A DNA stretch of 64,000 nucleotides, taken from assembly GCA_014773175.1 (NCBI GenBank), contig VXCM01000139.1, positions 1 to 64,000 on the forward strand. The letters run 5' to 3'. Within the stretch, counting starts at the first letter, position 1. Every line of letters begins with the position of its first letter. Below, one piece after another: positions 36,264 through 50,400 of the stretch. The notes beneath the pieces are model-generated. The model saw only the letters and a program-made list of their open reading frames with translations, searched no databases and was not told the DNA's origin. The translations under genes were made by a program, and so were the position numbers. The stretch comes from Lucifuga dentata. Taxonomy: Eukaryota; Chordata; Actinopteri; Ophidiiformes; Bythitidae.

Positions 36264-38253
36264 CACAACCTTTTGTTTTTGCGCACCACGCACACACACG
36301 CGCGCGCGCACACACACAGTGAATTATGTAAACGTAAACAGTGTTTATACCCACCCACATTTATAATTGGCTTTCATGGTTTGCTCAGCAGTAGGCTGCA
36401 TAAATGGATCCTCGAGAGGAGGAGGAGGAGGAATGGGATGGAGAGGCTGTAGTCAATATAATCGTAAATTAAAAACGGATTACATGAATCTGATTATGTA
36501 ATAATGATCATGAAAGCAGCCAAAAGGCGCGGAGTGCAATGCGTCAAGCGTCAACTGTGATCAGAACTCCAATGCGCCCTCACCAAAAATGGTCGGGTAA
36601 TCCTCCTGCTCCGATAGATCCTCCCCTTCATCCTGTCTGACAGCATCAAAGCACCCCCCCCCCCCCCNAAACACGCGCACACACATACACACACGCGCTC
36701 CCTTGATGCTTTTGGACAGCTTGACTCTCTCCATCAAACATCAGACCTGAACCAGTCCATCCATTCTGTAACCAGCCGATCTGCAGCCATCAGGCCGGGC
36801 TGTCATGCCCTGATCAAAATATTGATGAGCTATAACGATCAATAAATCACGTAAACACGGCAGATCGCAATCACCGAGCTCTCGTTTTCCCGTCTATGCT
36901 GTGTGTGCCGTGTGTTTGTGTTGCTTCTTCTTTCATACCTAATCAACGCGCATGGCTGTGGCCGGCGGAGAGGCGGCGGAGGTGCACAGGTGTCTCTCCA
37001 GGCGAAGCTGCGCACCACTGCAGTGCAATAAGTGAACAGGTTTCACTCCTAAACATTATACGAAATATTTCCCCAAAAAAATAACCAAAAAAAAAAAGTC
37101 CGAACCGGAGCGGACACGCGGTGGATTTGGGGTAAAAATGAAGCACCGGCCTCCTGACTCCCAGCGTGTCTGTTTGTGGTGACCAGCAGCGAAGGTCTGA
37201 GCTTCTAATTACACAGTTGTAAATAGTGAAGCTTCACCAGACGAGCCGCCCAGCGTCAAGCTACAGAGTGATACACACAGCCACATCCGGTAGCGTTTTT
37301 CAAAAATAAATATCTCAAGGTAAACTCAAGCAACAGTGGTTTAGTTGGTAATTTAAGGGCAATGTTCGAGCTATTTTTGTTGCTTTCATTGGCTTCTTTT
37401 TGTTTATTTATTTATTTGCTAAATACTAGGGGTATGGAATACTCAATGTGCCAAAAGTGAAAATAAATAAATAAAAGAATAAATAAATGAATGTGGAAAT
37501 ACAAAGAGGAATAAATAAATAAAATAAATAAATGTGGAAATATGGAGACAAATTCAAAAATACATAAAAGAATAATTATGAAACTTTGTATTTATTTTCA
37601 CATTTATTTGTTCATTTCTATTAATTTTTTTTTATAAAGTTTCATTTTTTAATTTTAATTTTTATATTTATTTTCATATTGTTTTTCATATGCATGAATG
37701 CCAAGATTTTCACTCACCATTTTTTTCACCTTAGTTTGTTTAATGCAGATTTTGGCTGACAAATAAATAAATAAATAAACAACAAATTCAACGAAAAAAA
37801 TAAAGCTGAAAAATGACTTTAGACTCCTGTTCTAATCCATATGAAATCTCCATTCATAGATACATGCAAGTCAATGATACAATTAGATAACATCTGCTTA
37901 AAATAGTAAGTCAGTCCATTTTGTTATAAGGATCAACCAGGAATTTAGAAGAGACTTCAGATTTAAATCCAGATTTTCAAAATCCAAAATGTGTCATCCT
38001 GTATAGTGAAGTTTTTCCTTTTTATATAATACAGCTTTTCAAGGAGGCAAATGAAAACCAAATCCGACTAAGTAAAATTGTATTTAAAAAAAAAACAAAA
38101 AAACAAAATTCTTTCTCTTTACTTTACTTTGAAGGTAAAAAACACCTATATCTGGGAAGTCTCCGGTAATTCTCATCAGACTTTACAGGCTCAACAGCCT
38201 TCCTCTTCCGTATGTCTCACGCCTCGCCCATCAATTGTTGGATAAAAGTACAG

Positions 38254-38279
38254 ACTACAATTCCCATGATCCATTGCGG
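38254..38279. promoter_or_regulatory. ZNF143/STAF-type promoter motif
   Basis: ACTACAATTCCCATGATCC followed by ATTGCGG matches the long ZNF143 site usually found at transcription starts. It lies between the divergent asphd2 and ggt5 genes, about 720 bp before the ggt5 start codon. Confidence 0.55.
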
Positions 38280-38998
38280 TTAGCGTCCATCACTGACTGA
38301 CGGTTAATGTGTTAAAAACCAAAAAAATTTAATGCAGCGTCAAATCACTAAACACACCGAATTCACAAAAAATAATCTGTGGTTGGTTGCCATTTTTTTC
38401 AGGCTTTGTTTGTTGTTTATATGCATAAATCGCAAAATTTTGAAAATTTAAATAGCGCTATTTTTTTTTACTGCCTACACTATTTTTAGATAAGAAATGA
38501 AAATCAAATTCAGTGAAAAGTAATAAATAGAATCAAGTAAATATTGTATATATCCACACTCTCAGATAAACTGCATAAATCATATTATAGGTGCATGTAG
38601 ATATATAAATGGATTATAACAAATTCTCTCAAAGACAGAAAAGTGAAATTAAGGGACAGAGATCCAAGCCAGTGAATAAAAGTGATTTTAAAACTGGATC
38701 ATTCTGCTCTTCATAACACTTTATAACGCTTTCAGCCTTCATTCTGCTCCTTATAACCCTGCAGATCCTGTAGCACCAAGTTAGGTCTGCGTCTTGTCTT
38801 CCAGTTAAAAACATCCAGAAACTTTTTTTCAGCCTTTTGCGCTCCAGCGGGGGGTGGGGCCACACTACCCGCNCCCGCCGCCCCCCTTCCTCTGATGGGG
38901 CACTTTAACCAGCCTGCACCCCAGCAGTCTGCTGTAATAATTCAGAAGGTAGAATCAGATCAGATGGAACTTTGACCGCAGCCTGGATGACATGAGCC

Positions 38999-41900
38999 AT
39001 GGCGAGGTCAAAGGCGAGGATCTACACATGCTGCGTGCTGATGCTGCTTTGTGTGGTTGCGGTGATTGTGTGTTTTGTTGTGTTTGTGAGGCGCAAATGT
39101 CCAGATGAGGCTTTTTCCAGAGCTGCCGTGGCTGCAGATTCTCAAACATGTTCAGAAATCGGACGGTGAGTGTAAAACACAGTTTAGCATTATTTAATAA
39201 CAAAATTTGTACTTATATCACCTGTTAAAATCAGTATCTGGAATATACTTTTTTTTTTTTAGTAACGCACAAGTCTGTATAAATAAAATTTCTTCTATAA
39301 GTCATTATGTCTTACCTAATTAGCACATAGACAAAATCATCCGCATAGGTTATTATATGACCAAGAAATGTTTCTTACACTTTTATGTTATTAATTTCCT
39401 GCTGTGGTAAAGCTACTGTTAAACTTACGAAACATTGGCAAGAAAATCGTACTTACTCACAAAGTGCTTTACATAAGATATAAAATATTAAATCAAGCCA
39501 AAAAGATAAAAATACAAATTAAAACGCAAAAGCAAAGACATTTAAAAAGATAAAACAGTAAAATAAATTAAATAAAGTGCTCATTTAAAGGGAAGGAATC
39601 ATTCAAGTTTTTAACAATAGGAGAGGATAAACGTTTCTGGCTTGACAATTTAAATTCCAACCCATGTTTGTGTTTCATTTGCTGGTTTTTATTAACATTT
39701 CATGAATAAAAAGCCAAGTCAAACTTTATAGAAGCACATTTCATCTACAATATGAATCTACTAATATGAAAAGTGGATAGAAAACAAAGCAACGTTTGCC
39801 TATAATCAGATATGTAGCGGAGCATAAACAGAAAACATGAATTTGCATTTCCAGTTCTGTCGTGTTTTGTCTGAGATCTGCAGGGACATCCTGCAGAAAG
39901 GAGGCTCAGCGGTAGATGGCGCCATTGCTGCGCTCCTGTGCACCTCCATCATCAACCCACAGAGTATGGGAATCGGAGGAGGGTCCATATTCACAGTGAT
40001 GGACAGCTCTGGTAAGCNCCCCCCCCCCCACTGACCAGTGAGGGTTCTGTGCTGTTAGGAGGTCAAAGGTGATTTTTAAAAATATCTTCTTTTCTTAAAG
40101 GTAAAGTGAAAATCATCAATGCCAGAGAGACGGTTCCCAAACTATTCAATCCTGAGCTGCTGAAGGCATGCAGCAAGGCCTGGCCGTCAGGTACTCCTCT
40201 CTATATTGCATCATTATTGGCACAGAGATGCACACACTGCATAAACAATCTTCTTCTTCTTCTTCTTCTTCTTCTTCTTCTTCTTTTTTGTTGATATATA
40301 GGTTTGTTGGCCGCTTTTCTCTGTTGCATCAGAAATATGAGAAAAAGGCCTCAGGCACACACAAACCTTTGCTTCTCACAGAAACTCATCTCTTTGTTTG
40401 AGTGTGCAGTTTAGACCTGTTGAAACATGTGTGTTTGTAGGTTTATGTGTTTGTGTGTTCATCATGCACAGGCTGCAGATCAGGGCCTCAGCAACATTTT
40501 ACAAATACTGAAGCTCCTTCAATGCAGCCCTGTCACCCTCACAATTTCTGCCAGGCACCAAAAAAGTGTAAAATCTTCACAAATTAGTTTGATTCTTTTA
40601 CATTTTATTGAGTCAAATACAAATAAGTACTGAATCCTGATCATATTTTTTACTAAAAACTGTTGAGTTTAAAGGATAATACTGGCAATTTTGAGTGTTT
40701 AAGTCCAATATCCCAAAATACACTACTAGAGTTTAAAATTTTAGAATTGTTTTTCCTACCTTCCAAATTACCATTAGTTTTAGTTGATTCCAGTTCACTG
40801 TAAAAATCAACTTTAGAAACTTGAAACACGCTGAGATACATAATTCATCACAGTGAACATGTCATCTATTACTTTTTTTTTTTTTTTTNTTTTTTTTTTT
40901 TTTTGTCTAAATAACTTTATTTTACTGGTTCAACACAGAGCTGCCTAGAAGACAATTTATGTCTCCACCAGGGAATATAGTCCCAAAAGGAGACGGCTTT
41001 TACAGAGAAATGAAAATTGACCGTCCCTTCTACATTCCGACATACGTGTTATCAGGTGAAACATTAAATTTTAAGGTGGGTGTATCACCTGAACATTTGA
41101 TTTTGAAAGGTTGGGGATTTGGCAAAACAACAGGAAAACTAAAATATGGTTTTATGTTTGGAAATTGGTTGTCAGTAATGTAACATGTATGATGGTAGTA
41201 TTTATTGGTCTAAAACATACAAAATCACTGGTATGGTCCTTAAAAGATGCTGAGTCTAAAAATATTGGAATCAGCCTTTAAGTCCCCTCAAGTCACTAAA
41301 AACTCCTAATTCCCTGAGCAATATTGAGACTGTGACTCTGTCTTCAGCGTAGCTACAACCCTGCAGCATGACTGTCAGGCCTTTCTTGGTATTAAATGTC
41401 TTTATTTTTATGGAATCTGTGCAGTACAGTCTGACTGTATACATTCAGGGGCCCAACAGTCCTTCCAGAGAACAGAATATAAGCTGAGCTCTGAGCGCTG
41501 AGACCAAACACGGTGCAGCAGCTTCCTACAGCAGCTACGTCAAAGAAATTAAAGGGTCTCACAACTTCTCTCGATTGCAGATCACACTCTTTGTTATTTG
41601 CGTACACAGTAGTACACACATGGACGGCTTCATCAGCTTCAGAATGTGAGAGCCTTTGCTCCGATTATTATACTAGTGGGAGATATTGTCTTGAATACAT
41701 CAGAAAGGCTCCAAACTTCCTGAGCTTGGCTGTTATTGTTAATCTTGGGCCATTTAAGGATGGCCCTCACAGATTATTTAGAAAACATGTCTCGCGTTAA
41801 GCACATGATTACTGGTGAACTATAATTATTATCATTTAGGAGTACAAATTCAATGCTATCATTTAGGACAGGGATCCCCAACTGGCGGCCCGTGGGCCAA

Positions 41901-44900
41901 ATGAGGCCTGTGGGTCCTATCTATCAGGCCCTCAGATGACTTCTCAAAAATAAAAAATCTTGTACTTTAGTCACACTTATCTCGGGATTGCATAGTCAAA
42001 AAATGTCATACTTGGGCTCATTTTGTTTGGGAGAATCTAAGCTTTCCGAACATATTCATATATCTCAATTTTATTGAGAAATGGCGATTATAAAACATCA
42101 TGAACTCTACATAGGGACGAGCACATGGTCTCCAGTGTGTCAGTGGAATATTATGCACATATTACACAAGGGGGGGGGGGGNGGGGGGGGGGTAGTGGCC
42201 CTTGGCTTGGCATGCTTGACATAATTTGGCCCTTGGGGAAAACTAGTTTGGTAACCCTGATTTAGGAGTACAAGTCTTAGACTTAGGAGGACAGTTCACA
42301 AGTTGGTGATGAGGATGACAAAGCCTTGACCTTTATAACCTCCTAGCCTGGAGGCTAGACATGATCACACATGGCATACAACTACAGGAGTACAATGATA
42401 CATAGAATATAAGGGTTAACACACTTGGATAAATGAATAGCTTGAGTATCAGTATATGAAAAATAATATGCAGTAATATAAAAGATAATATGCAGTACAT
42501 TCACTTTAATTCTCACACTACTCATCTTGTTGGGACCTGAACTTGTGAACCTGGTCAACTAGGCAGTAATAAGGAAGTACGAGATTAAAATGATATCAAG
42601 AGAAATTTAATACTGTGGAAAGACTTTTTTGTGTAGTCTACAAGAAAGGTCAGCAATATTTCTTCATCTTCCATATTATTTTTTCCACCAAAAGATTCAT
42701 TATCATCTGTCCATCCATCCATCTATTCATTCATATCACAGGCTCCAGGGATGTGGGGAGGACTGAATTCTTCCAGTGGCTCTCTGTTGACGTTAGAGTC
42801 TGTCGAAGTTGTGATGGTCCACAGAATCTTAATCATAGAGCCTCTGGCTATCATGGAAACTCCTTTTAAGTGCAAAGAAAAACACAGGTTACACCACTAC
42901 AACAAGTTCTGCTAGCCTCAACCTTTACAGATGCTGGACTATGGTGGGTAAGGTTTCCCATATTTATGCTTTTGCAGTGAAGTGGAACAAACTTTCATTA
43001 GAAATCAAGGAGCTGCACAACCAAAGGCTTTTAAGGTAAAGGTCAAGCTGAGGCAGAGCATCTCTAAATAATGCAGATGTGTACATCAGCTCGCTGTCCT
43101 GTTATGAAACTGTTTTTTTTGGGGTTTTTTTTTCTGTATGAAGTTGTGATGTTGTAGACGACTAACTCTAGCTGGGGTCTGAAAATGTCTACTATTTTTT
43201 TTAAAGGACCATACCACCATTTTGCATGTTTGAGCCTAATATATTTAATTTTCATACGTGTTACATTACTGACAGTCATTTCCCAAAGAATAAAACCGTA
43301 TTTCAGCTTTCCTGATATTTTGCAAAATGTCTTAATCTTTCAAAATCAAATATTCAAGCGATATACCCACCTTAAAAATCCATGTTTCACCTGTTAATAA
43401 TTATGCAGCCCTATGAAGGTCACGATTGTTTAAATTTTTCAATAAATGCAGGTCTTCTTTTGGGACTATATTCCCCGGTGGAGACATACATTCACTCTGC
43501 ACTTTTTATTGCATTTAAATGCTAAAATTATGAAACTTCTAAAAAAAAAACCTGAATACACGTCTTGTTCATGATGATGGATTACCTATCCCAAGAATGT
43601 TTCAAGTATCAACAAGTTGATTTTAATAGCGTACCGAATGAACTGAAACCAATGGCGGTATGGAAGGTAGGAAAAACATTTTTAATTCACTGTTCCAGTA
43701 GTATGCTTTGGGAAATGATTGTCAGTAACCTTACATGTATGAATAATGAATATATTAGGCTCAAACATGAAAAATGGATAGTATGGTCCTCCTTTAATCA
43801 TGAATATTTCATATATAATATATATGTCAAATAAAACCATAGAGTACATCCATCCATCCAGGTGGTCCGTGGATTGGGGTCCCGGGTGAACTCCGTGGTT
43901 ATGAGCAGGCCCACAGGCTTTATGGGAAGCTGCCGTGGGCCAGCCTCTTCCAGCCAACCATCCAACTGGCCAGAAACGGTGTTCCTATTCCTCCAATCCA
44001 AGGAGCCTATATTCCCTATATCAATTCCAATGAGACCACCCCACTACGGTATGAATGAGCAACAACTGTTAAAAAAAAAAAAAAAAATTCACATTTTTGA
44101 TTTGGAGTGTCTGTTTTTTGTCCTCTAGCAAATTGTACGCAGATAAGAATGGAAACTTGCTGAAGACTGGTGACATTGTGAAGTTTGAGAAACTGGCTGA
44201 GACATTGGAGATGATTGCAAATCAAGGGGCAGATGCCTTCTACACTGGCAGGATAGCAGAGGCTTTAATCCGTGACATACAGGAGGCAGGTATTGTCAGA
44301 CAAGTTTCATCATGTTCTATATTCCAGCCATTTCATGTCTCTGCCTGGTGGTGATCTAATTACAAATGAGCAAATCAGTTCTGTCTGTAAAGTCCTACTG
44401 TGATCAGTTTCAGCCTGAAAGTCCTGATTATATTGAGCTCAAATGCTTTCTGTTCACTTTTGCTTAGCAGGACCATTTATTGCACCTGTTTTTGTTTTTT
44501 TTCTTCTCTCAGGAGGAACAATCACGATGGAGGACTTGGCATCGTACAGAGTTACAGAGACGGATGCGTGGGTTGTTCCCTTGGGGGATTACCAGATGCA
44601 CATACCCCCACCGCCTGCAGGAGGCGTCATGCTCAGCCTCATCCTGAACATCCTGAAAGGTTCTTTTATTAAAGGACCATACCATCCATTTTGCATGTTT
44701 GAGCCTAATATATTCAATTTTCATACATGTAACGTTACTGACAATCATTTCCCAAAGCATACTACTGGAACAGTGAATTAAAAATGTTTTTCCTACCTTC
44801 CAGACTGCCATTGGTTTCAGTTCATTCTGGTATGCTATTAAAATCAACTTGTTGATATTTGAAACGTTCTTGGGATAGGTAATCCATCATCATGAACAAC

Positions 44901-47369
44901 ATTCAGGTTTTTTCAGAATTTCGTAATTTCAGCGTTTAAGCACAATAAAAAGCGCGGAGTGTATGTATGTCTCCGCCGGGGAATATAGTCCCAAAAGAAG
45001 ACCTGCATGTATTGAAAAATTAAATGGCCGTGACTTCATAATTTTGTGTAACTGTTAGCAGGCGAAACATCGATTTTTAAGGTGGGTGTATCGCTTGAAT
45101 ATTTGATTTGGAAAATTTAAGAGATTTTGCAAAATATCAGGAAAGCTGAAATACGGTTTTATCCTTTGGGAAATGATTGTCAGCAACCTTACGTGTATGA
45201 AAATGGAATATATTAGGCTCAAACATGCAAAATGGGTAATCTGGTCCATTAAACACCACAGCAGCTCCCACCATGGCAATGAATGCCAAATGAGTACTTG
45301 TTTACAATATGAAGATTCAATACTTGCAGGGCTGATTATTTTCTGTTTTTACTTTTCAAAGGAATTCTCTGTTTATTTTGAGCGTTAATGAATGAGTTAA
45401 AATGAAAGGAAACTCAACAATAGAAATCAGATTGCTGAACCAGCTTGCAGAGTTTAGCTGTTAATTATTTTTTGCTTTCATACAGGAAGACTGGCAGATA
45501 ATTACCGGCTTGTTTGTATTTTCTCCTATTTTTTTTTTTTAGTTTTCTCTTTCTATTACTGGAAACACAGTCTTAACTGTTCTTACAGGTAGATGACCTC
45601 ATTGACTCTAAACTGTGGTGGAAAGTGACTTTTTGGAGGAGGAAACATAACTTTTCAGGATGTGGGGGAAATACAGTACAATTTGGTTTAAGCTTATTAT
45701 TTTCTCTTAAAAAGAAAGGCTTAAAGAGCCTGCCTAAAACAGCCTGTTTTCACTCAGTGTGCACAGCAATTCTGAAGCAAGGTGGAGTCAAAGTGGATCA
45801 TGGGTGGCATGTTTTTTTGCACACTAAAGGACCATACTGGTGGTTTTGCATGTTTTAATTACGCTATAGCTTGAGATAAGTAATTCACTACAGTGAACAA
45901 CATGTTTTAACTGATCTAATGTGGAAGAAAATGTATGTCTCCGCCAGGGAATATAGTCCCAGAAGAAATTTGCTTTTACCTGAGAAATTGAAACAACTGT
46001 GCCTTCTACACGTAAATATGCCTGTTAGCAGCCAAATCAATGAATTTTAAGGTGGGTGCATCACCTGAATATTTGATTTTGAAAGATGAAGAGGATTTGG
46101 CAAAATAACATGAAAACTAAACTACAGTTTTATAATGTAATGTGTATGTGGGAAATATTTACTGGGCTCAAACATGCAAAACTACAGTATAGTCCTTTAA
46201 AGCATTGCAATGGTTCCATAATATATCCAACATTAAAATAAGAACAGGGAAAGCTGTAAAATAAACTTATAATAATAAACTTTAAACCTCAGTGTTGCTA
46301 TTTACAGGATACAGCCTGGATTCAGCATCTCTGACAGGTGAACAGAAGACACTCACCTATCATCGCTATGCTGAAGCTTTTAAGTTTGCTAACGGGCTAA
46401 AGAAACACATGCGTGATCCAAAATTCAGCTCAGACAAAGTAAGTTCCGCCAAAAACACACCACTGAATACTCACATAAGCCAACTAACTTCCTGTCATTT
46501 TATTCCTAAAAATGCTTGTGCTGTTTTTCCTCACAGATGTCAAAGACGGTCATTGAGGAAAGCTTTGCCAATCACATCAGGAGCTTGATCAGCAGCGACA
46601 GGAGCCATGACCTCCAATATTATAACATCACGCCATACCTGGACAGCATGGGTACTACACACGTGTCTGTGCTGGCTGAGGATGGAAGTGCTGCTTCAGT
46701 CACCAGCAGCATCAACACCCCGTCAGTATCAGACAGCAGAAATCTCAGCAAGTCATTCATAAGATTAAAGGACCATACCGGTGATCATGCATGTTTGAGT
46801 CCAATATATAAAACCTGCATACATGTTACGTTACTGACAACCAATTTCCAAAACGTAAAACTGTATTTTAGTTTTCCTCTTATTTCTTCAAATCCCCTAA
46901 TCTTTCAAAATCAAATGTTCAGGTGATACACCCACCTTAAAATTTAACGTTTCNTTCAAATCCCCTAATCTTTCAAAATCAAATGTTCAGGTGATACACC
47001 CACCTTAAAATTTAACGTTTCACCTTCTAACACTTATGTATGATTGTAGAAGGGATGGTTGTCTCACATTTAGATGACATTGTGTTTCCTCGACAGGTTT
47101 GGTTCGAAGGTTCTTTCTCAGAGCACCGGAGTCATCCTCAACAACCAGCTGTTTGATTTCTGTGGGAAAGCAGATCAGATCTTCTCTGGTAATCTAATAA
47201 ATACAGAGTTGTTGTGTTTCATTGTTATTTAACAATTGTGCAATACAGTACAGGATTCATACATAAAATTCTTTATTCTCATTTAACCAGGAAATCTGAT
47301 TCATTTTCACTTCAATTTACATTTTTGCCCTTAGCAAAGTAATTACAAACAGAAAGTTATGGGTCTTGC

Positions 47370-47430
<61 letters not shown>

Positions 47431-50400
47431 CTTACCCATCCATCATCCATCTATCCATCCATCCAGTTCAAGCATGTTACCAATAGCACCATCATGTGGC
47501 CAATCATAAAGGCTAGTAAAAGCTGACCTGAATCCATGGAACGAGATTAAAAAAAAAAAAAAANTTAAAAAAAAAAAAAAAGAAAGGACTTGATTTTTAA
47601 TTATTTCCCAAGCATTTTTTTCATCACTTCTTCTTCTTCTTCTCACCAAATATGGCACTGAGCATATTTGGATGAGCGAGAAAACAATGTTAATTTGTTT
47701 TTCATGCCTTATATCATCCTCCTGGGATTGGTTAATAAATTCTTTAGGTGTGGCTTATGTCACATTTGCAGCCACCATTCGATGATACAGACACAAGACT
47801 GAACCTATCCTTCAAAATATTATGGCATTTGGCTTTTGGTGATAATTGGCCATAAGACGGCAATGCAGACAAATTCAAAATTTGGCGATAATTTGCCAAT
47901 TATTAAATAAATTATGTCAATTCTTTCATCATAAACCATTGCAGCAACAATCACACACAGTTTCTCCAGAAAATGAGTTTAGACTTTGGTTTGCTGTTTC
48001 TAAAGTTTGTGCTTAATTCAGACTGAAATGCCTCTGAGGGGGAAAAAGGCGAGGATAAAACATTCATGTGACCTAAATGCATGACCAGCACCAGCAAAGA
48101 AAAGGACACGTCAGAGTTCAACAACCAAACTGTAGAAATAAAAGTAAAGTCCATCCTCTTCTGCATTCACAGTTTTGAAGGAACTGTTCTGACTGCATTT
48201 CAACGTCTTCTTGTTCTTTTCACGTTGACATTTCAGAATTATAGTCAACTGTCTTGTCAGTCTCAGATGTTTTGTGTTTCCAGGCGAGCAGCCTCCCTCC
48301 TCCATGTCTCCTGCTGTGCTGAAGTCTCAGTCTAAGACGCTGGTGATTGGATCAAGTGGCGGGGGTATGATCACGACTGGGATGACCTCGGTATGTGTCC
48401 GTGGCAATCACGCAAAGTGCCATTAAGTCAAATTGCTGCAGACTAATGCCCCTCGCTGTTCTCATTGTAAGTTGTTGTCGAATTCTAAAAATATATAACG
48501 AGTCTGAGGCCATTTTCATCTTAATCAGATGAGTCTTATGTATTGGAAAGGCTCAGCTGAGGGTGGAAGTACAGATACACAGAGACATTCAGGTTTCTAC
48601 AAAGATTTGTCTGTAGGCAGTTTTAACCCTCTGGAGTCTAAAGTCACTTTTGACACATTGTTTGCTGGTTTTTGGAGAATTTCGTTTATTGTCTAGAATT
48701 TTATAGAATCAAGTAGAAAATTGACAACCTTTTTATGTTTTTTTTTTATAAATTCTTTTAGATTTTTTGGAATTGAAATTTGGAAGTTTTGGATTTGGAA
48801 TTTTTCATGAATGATGAATTTTTCTTGAAAATTTGATTTGTGACTCCAGAGGGTTAATAATGTGTGATAAAATGAAGTGACAAGTGAAACCCAGGAAGAA
48901 TTATCCTACAAATATGAAAACCCAGATTGGATAGCATGAGTTTCAGGCACATGCAGGGCCGTGGCATAGGCGAACTAGGCGGTCGCCTAGGGCCCCGCGG
49001 CGCTATTGGCCCCCCACATCAAGGCTGAATGTGAAATTAAAGTGAGCTCTCCTTAACGGTAAAAGTTCAAGAGCTGCCAGAAGCTATTTCTATATCACTG
49101 AGTTTGTTTATGTGTTTTGGGGAACCAACTGTTGTAACTTGTTATTGTTAATTAACATACAGCACCACCATTGAAATGCGCGGTCGTCATAAATGCAGGA
49201 GAAGCATGAATGCTGGGACATATGGGCGGTCCGTTGCAGAGACGTCAGCGTCTGTGTTAGCATAAACCAGGATTTACAGACAAACTGACTTTAAGACCAG
49301 CGTAAGAAACAACCCGTTTATAAGACCAGGACTGCCAGTGTTAGAGCGTTTAAATTCTACTGATGGTATTATGTCATCATCAAGTTCAAAACGGATTTAT
49401 TCTTCTGGGTCAGAGAAGAGGAAGAGGAAGAAAGAAGAGGATGAGGTATGTACTTTTCATTGAATATTACTGCCTTTAAATGAATTATATTGACTTTTAA
49501 TAATGAGAGTCAAATTCAAATAAACTATGCATGCACCTTCAACCTGAAATAGGCTAACCAATGTAGCTTTGCTATCAAGCTAAGTTAGCAGTAGCTGATA
49601 GTCAAGTGACTTGACTATCAGCTAGTTTTTGGCTAGTTATTGGTGTTACTCTGCTCATTTTTCAAACTTTAATTACATCCAAACCATTGTGATCGAGCAG
49701 GTCACTTACACGTTACACTGTCACACACACACACACACACACACAAGGACAGTCATCTGTAGCTGTATTTGCACTTTGTATAGCACTTTTTGTACATTCT
49801 CCTCTGGTTTGGTTGTAAATAGACTGCATACTTATACATTTTTAATTCTTAATTTTGCTCTTGTTGCCTTATCCTTATTTTTATTTTGTTTTATTTTATC
49901 ATATATTTTTATACTTAAGAAGCACAGTCCTGGAATCTACCAGAAAAAGCATTTCACTGTTGCACGTGATAAATAAAACTTTGAAACTTGTGGATGACAT
50001 GATGAAAGATGGTTGACATTATTGTTAAGTTGAGTTTGATTATTCTTCCTTCAGATGCCATGCTGAAATATTTACAGCCATCACCACAACCAGGTACCAG
50101 CCAGCCATCCTCCACTCCCCCACACCGGCGCCAGAGCTTCCAGGTACCAGCCAGCCATCCTCCCAGGCAGTTAGGCGCCATCAAGTGATGCAACCCAACT
50201 CCATAAGGCACCACCAATAGACCATGCAGACTGGCCTCCTTTTTTTTTTTTTTTTTTNTTTTTTTTTTTTTTTTTGAAATACAGCAGTATTATTGGAATT
50301 TATTGGAAAGACATTTCAAAATAAGAGTTTGAGATGTTTGTACCATTTCATCTCTACATTTCTAATGTTTGTGATTAAGGCAACGTGTGTAACGTTACTT

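Larger units (their letters stand above)
35516..38998. other. Divergent asphd2/ggt5 promoter region
   Basis: CA/CG microsatellites, poly-G and poly-C runs with Ns, and a GC-rich patch at 36880-37260. On the minus strand a possible non-coding asphd2 exon could end at 36939 (TTAG before GTATGA), with a candidate acceptor TTCTGTCAG just upstream of the asphd2 start. AATA-repeat sequence at 37380-37810. Confidence 0.35.

Noticed and set aside
39841..39883. Start of ggt5 exon 2 at the upstream ATG (39838)
   Set aside because: The segment before CTGCAG at 39883 is intronic. Splicing at 39884 gives IGR-DILQ in phase with exon 1, as in GGT5.
47371..47430. CRISPR-like or satellite array
   Set aside because: Plain ATCT microsatellite, in a eukaryotic genome with no spacers.
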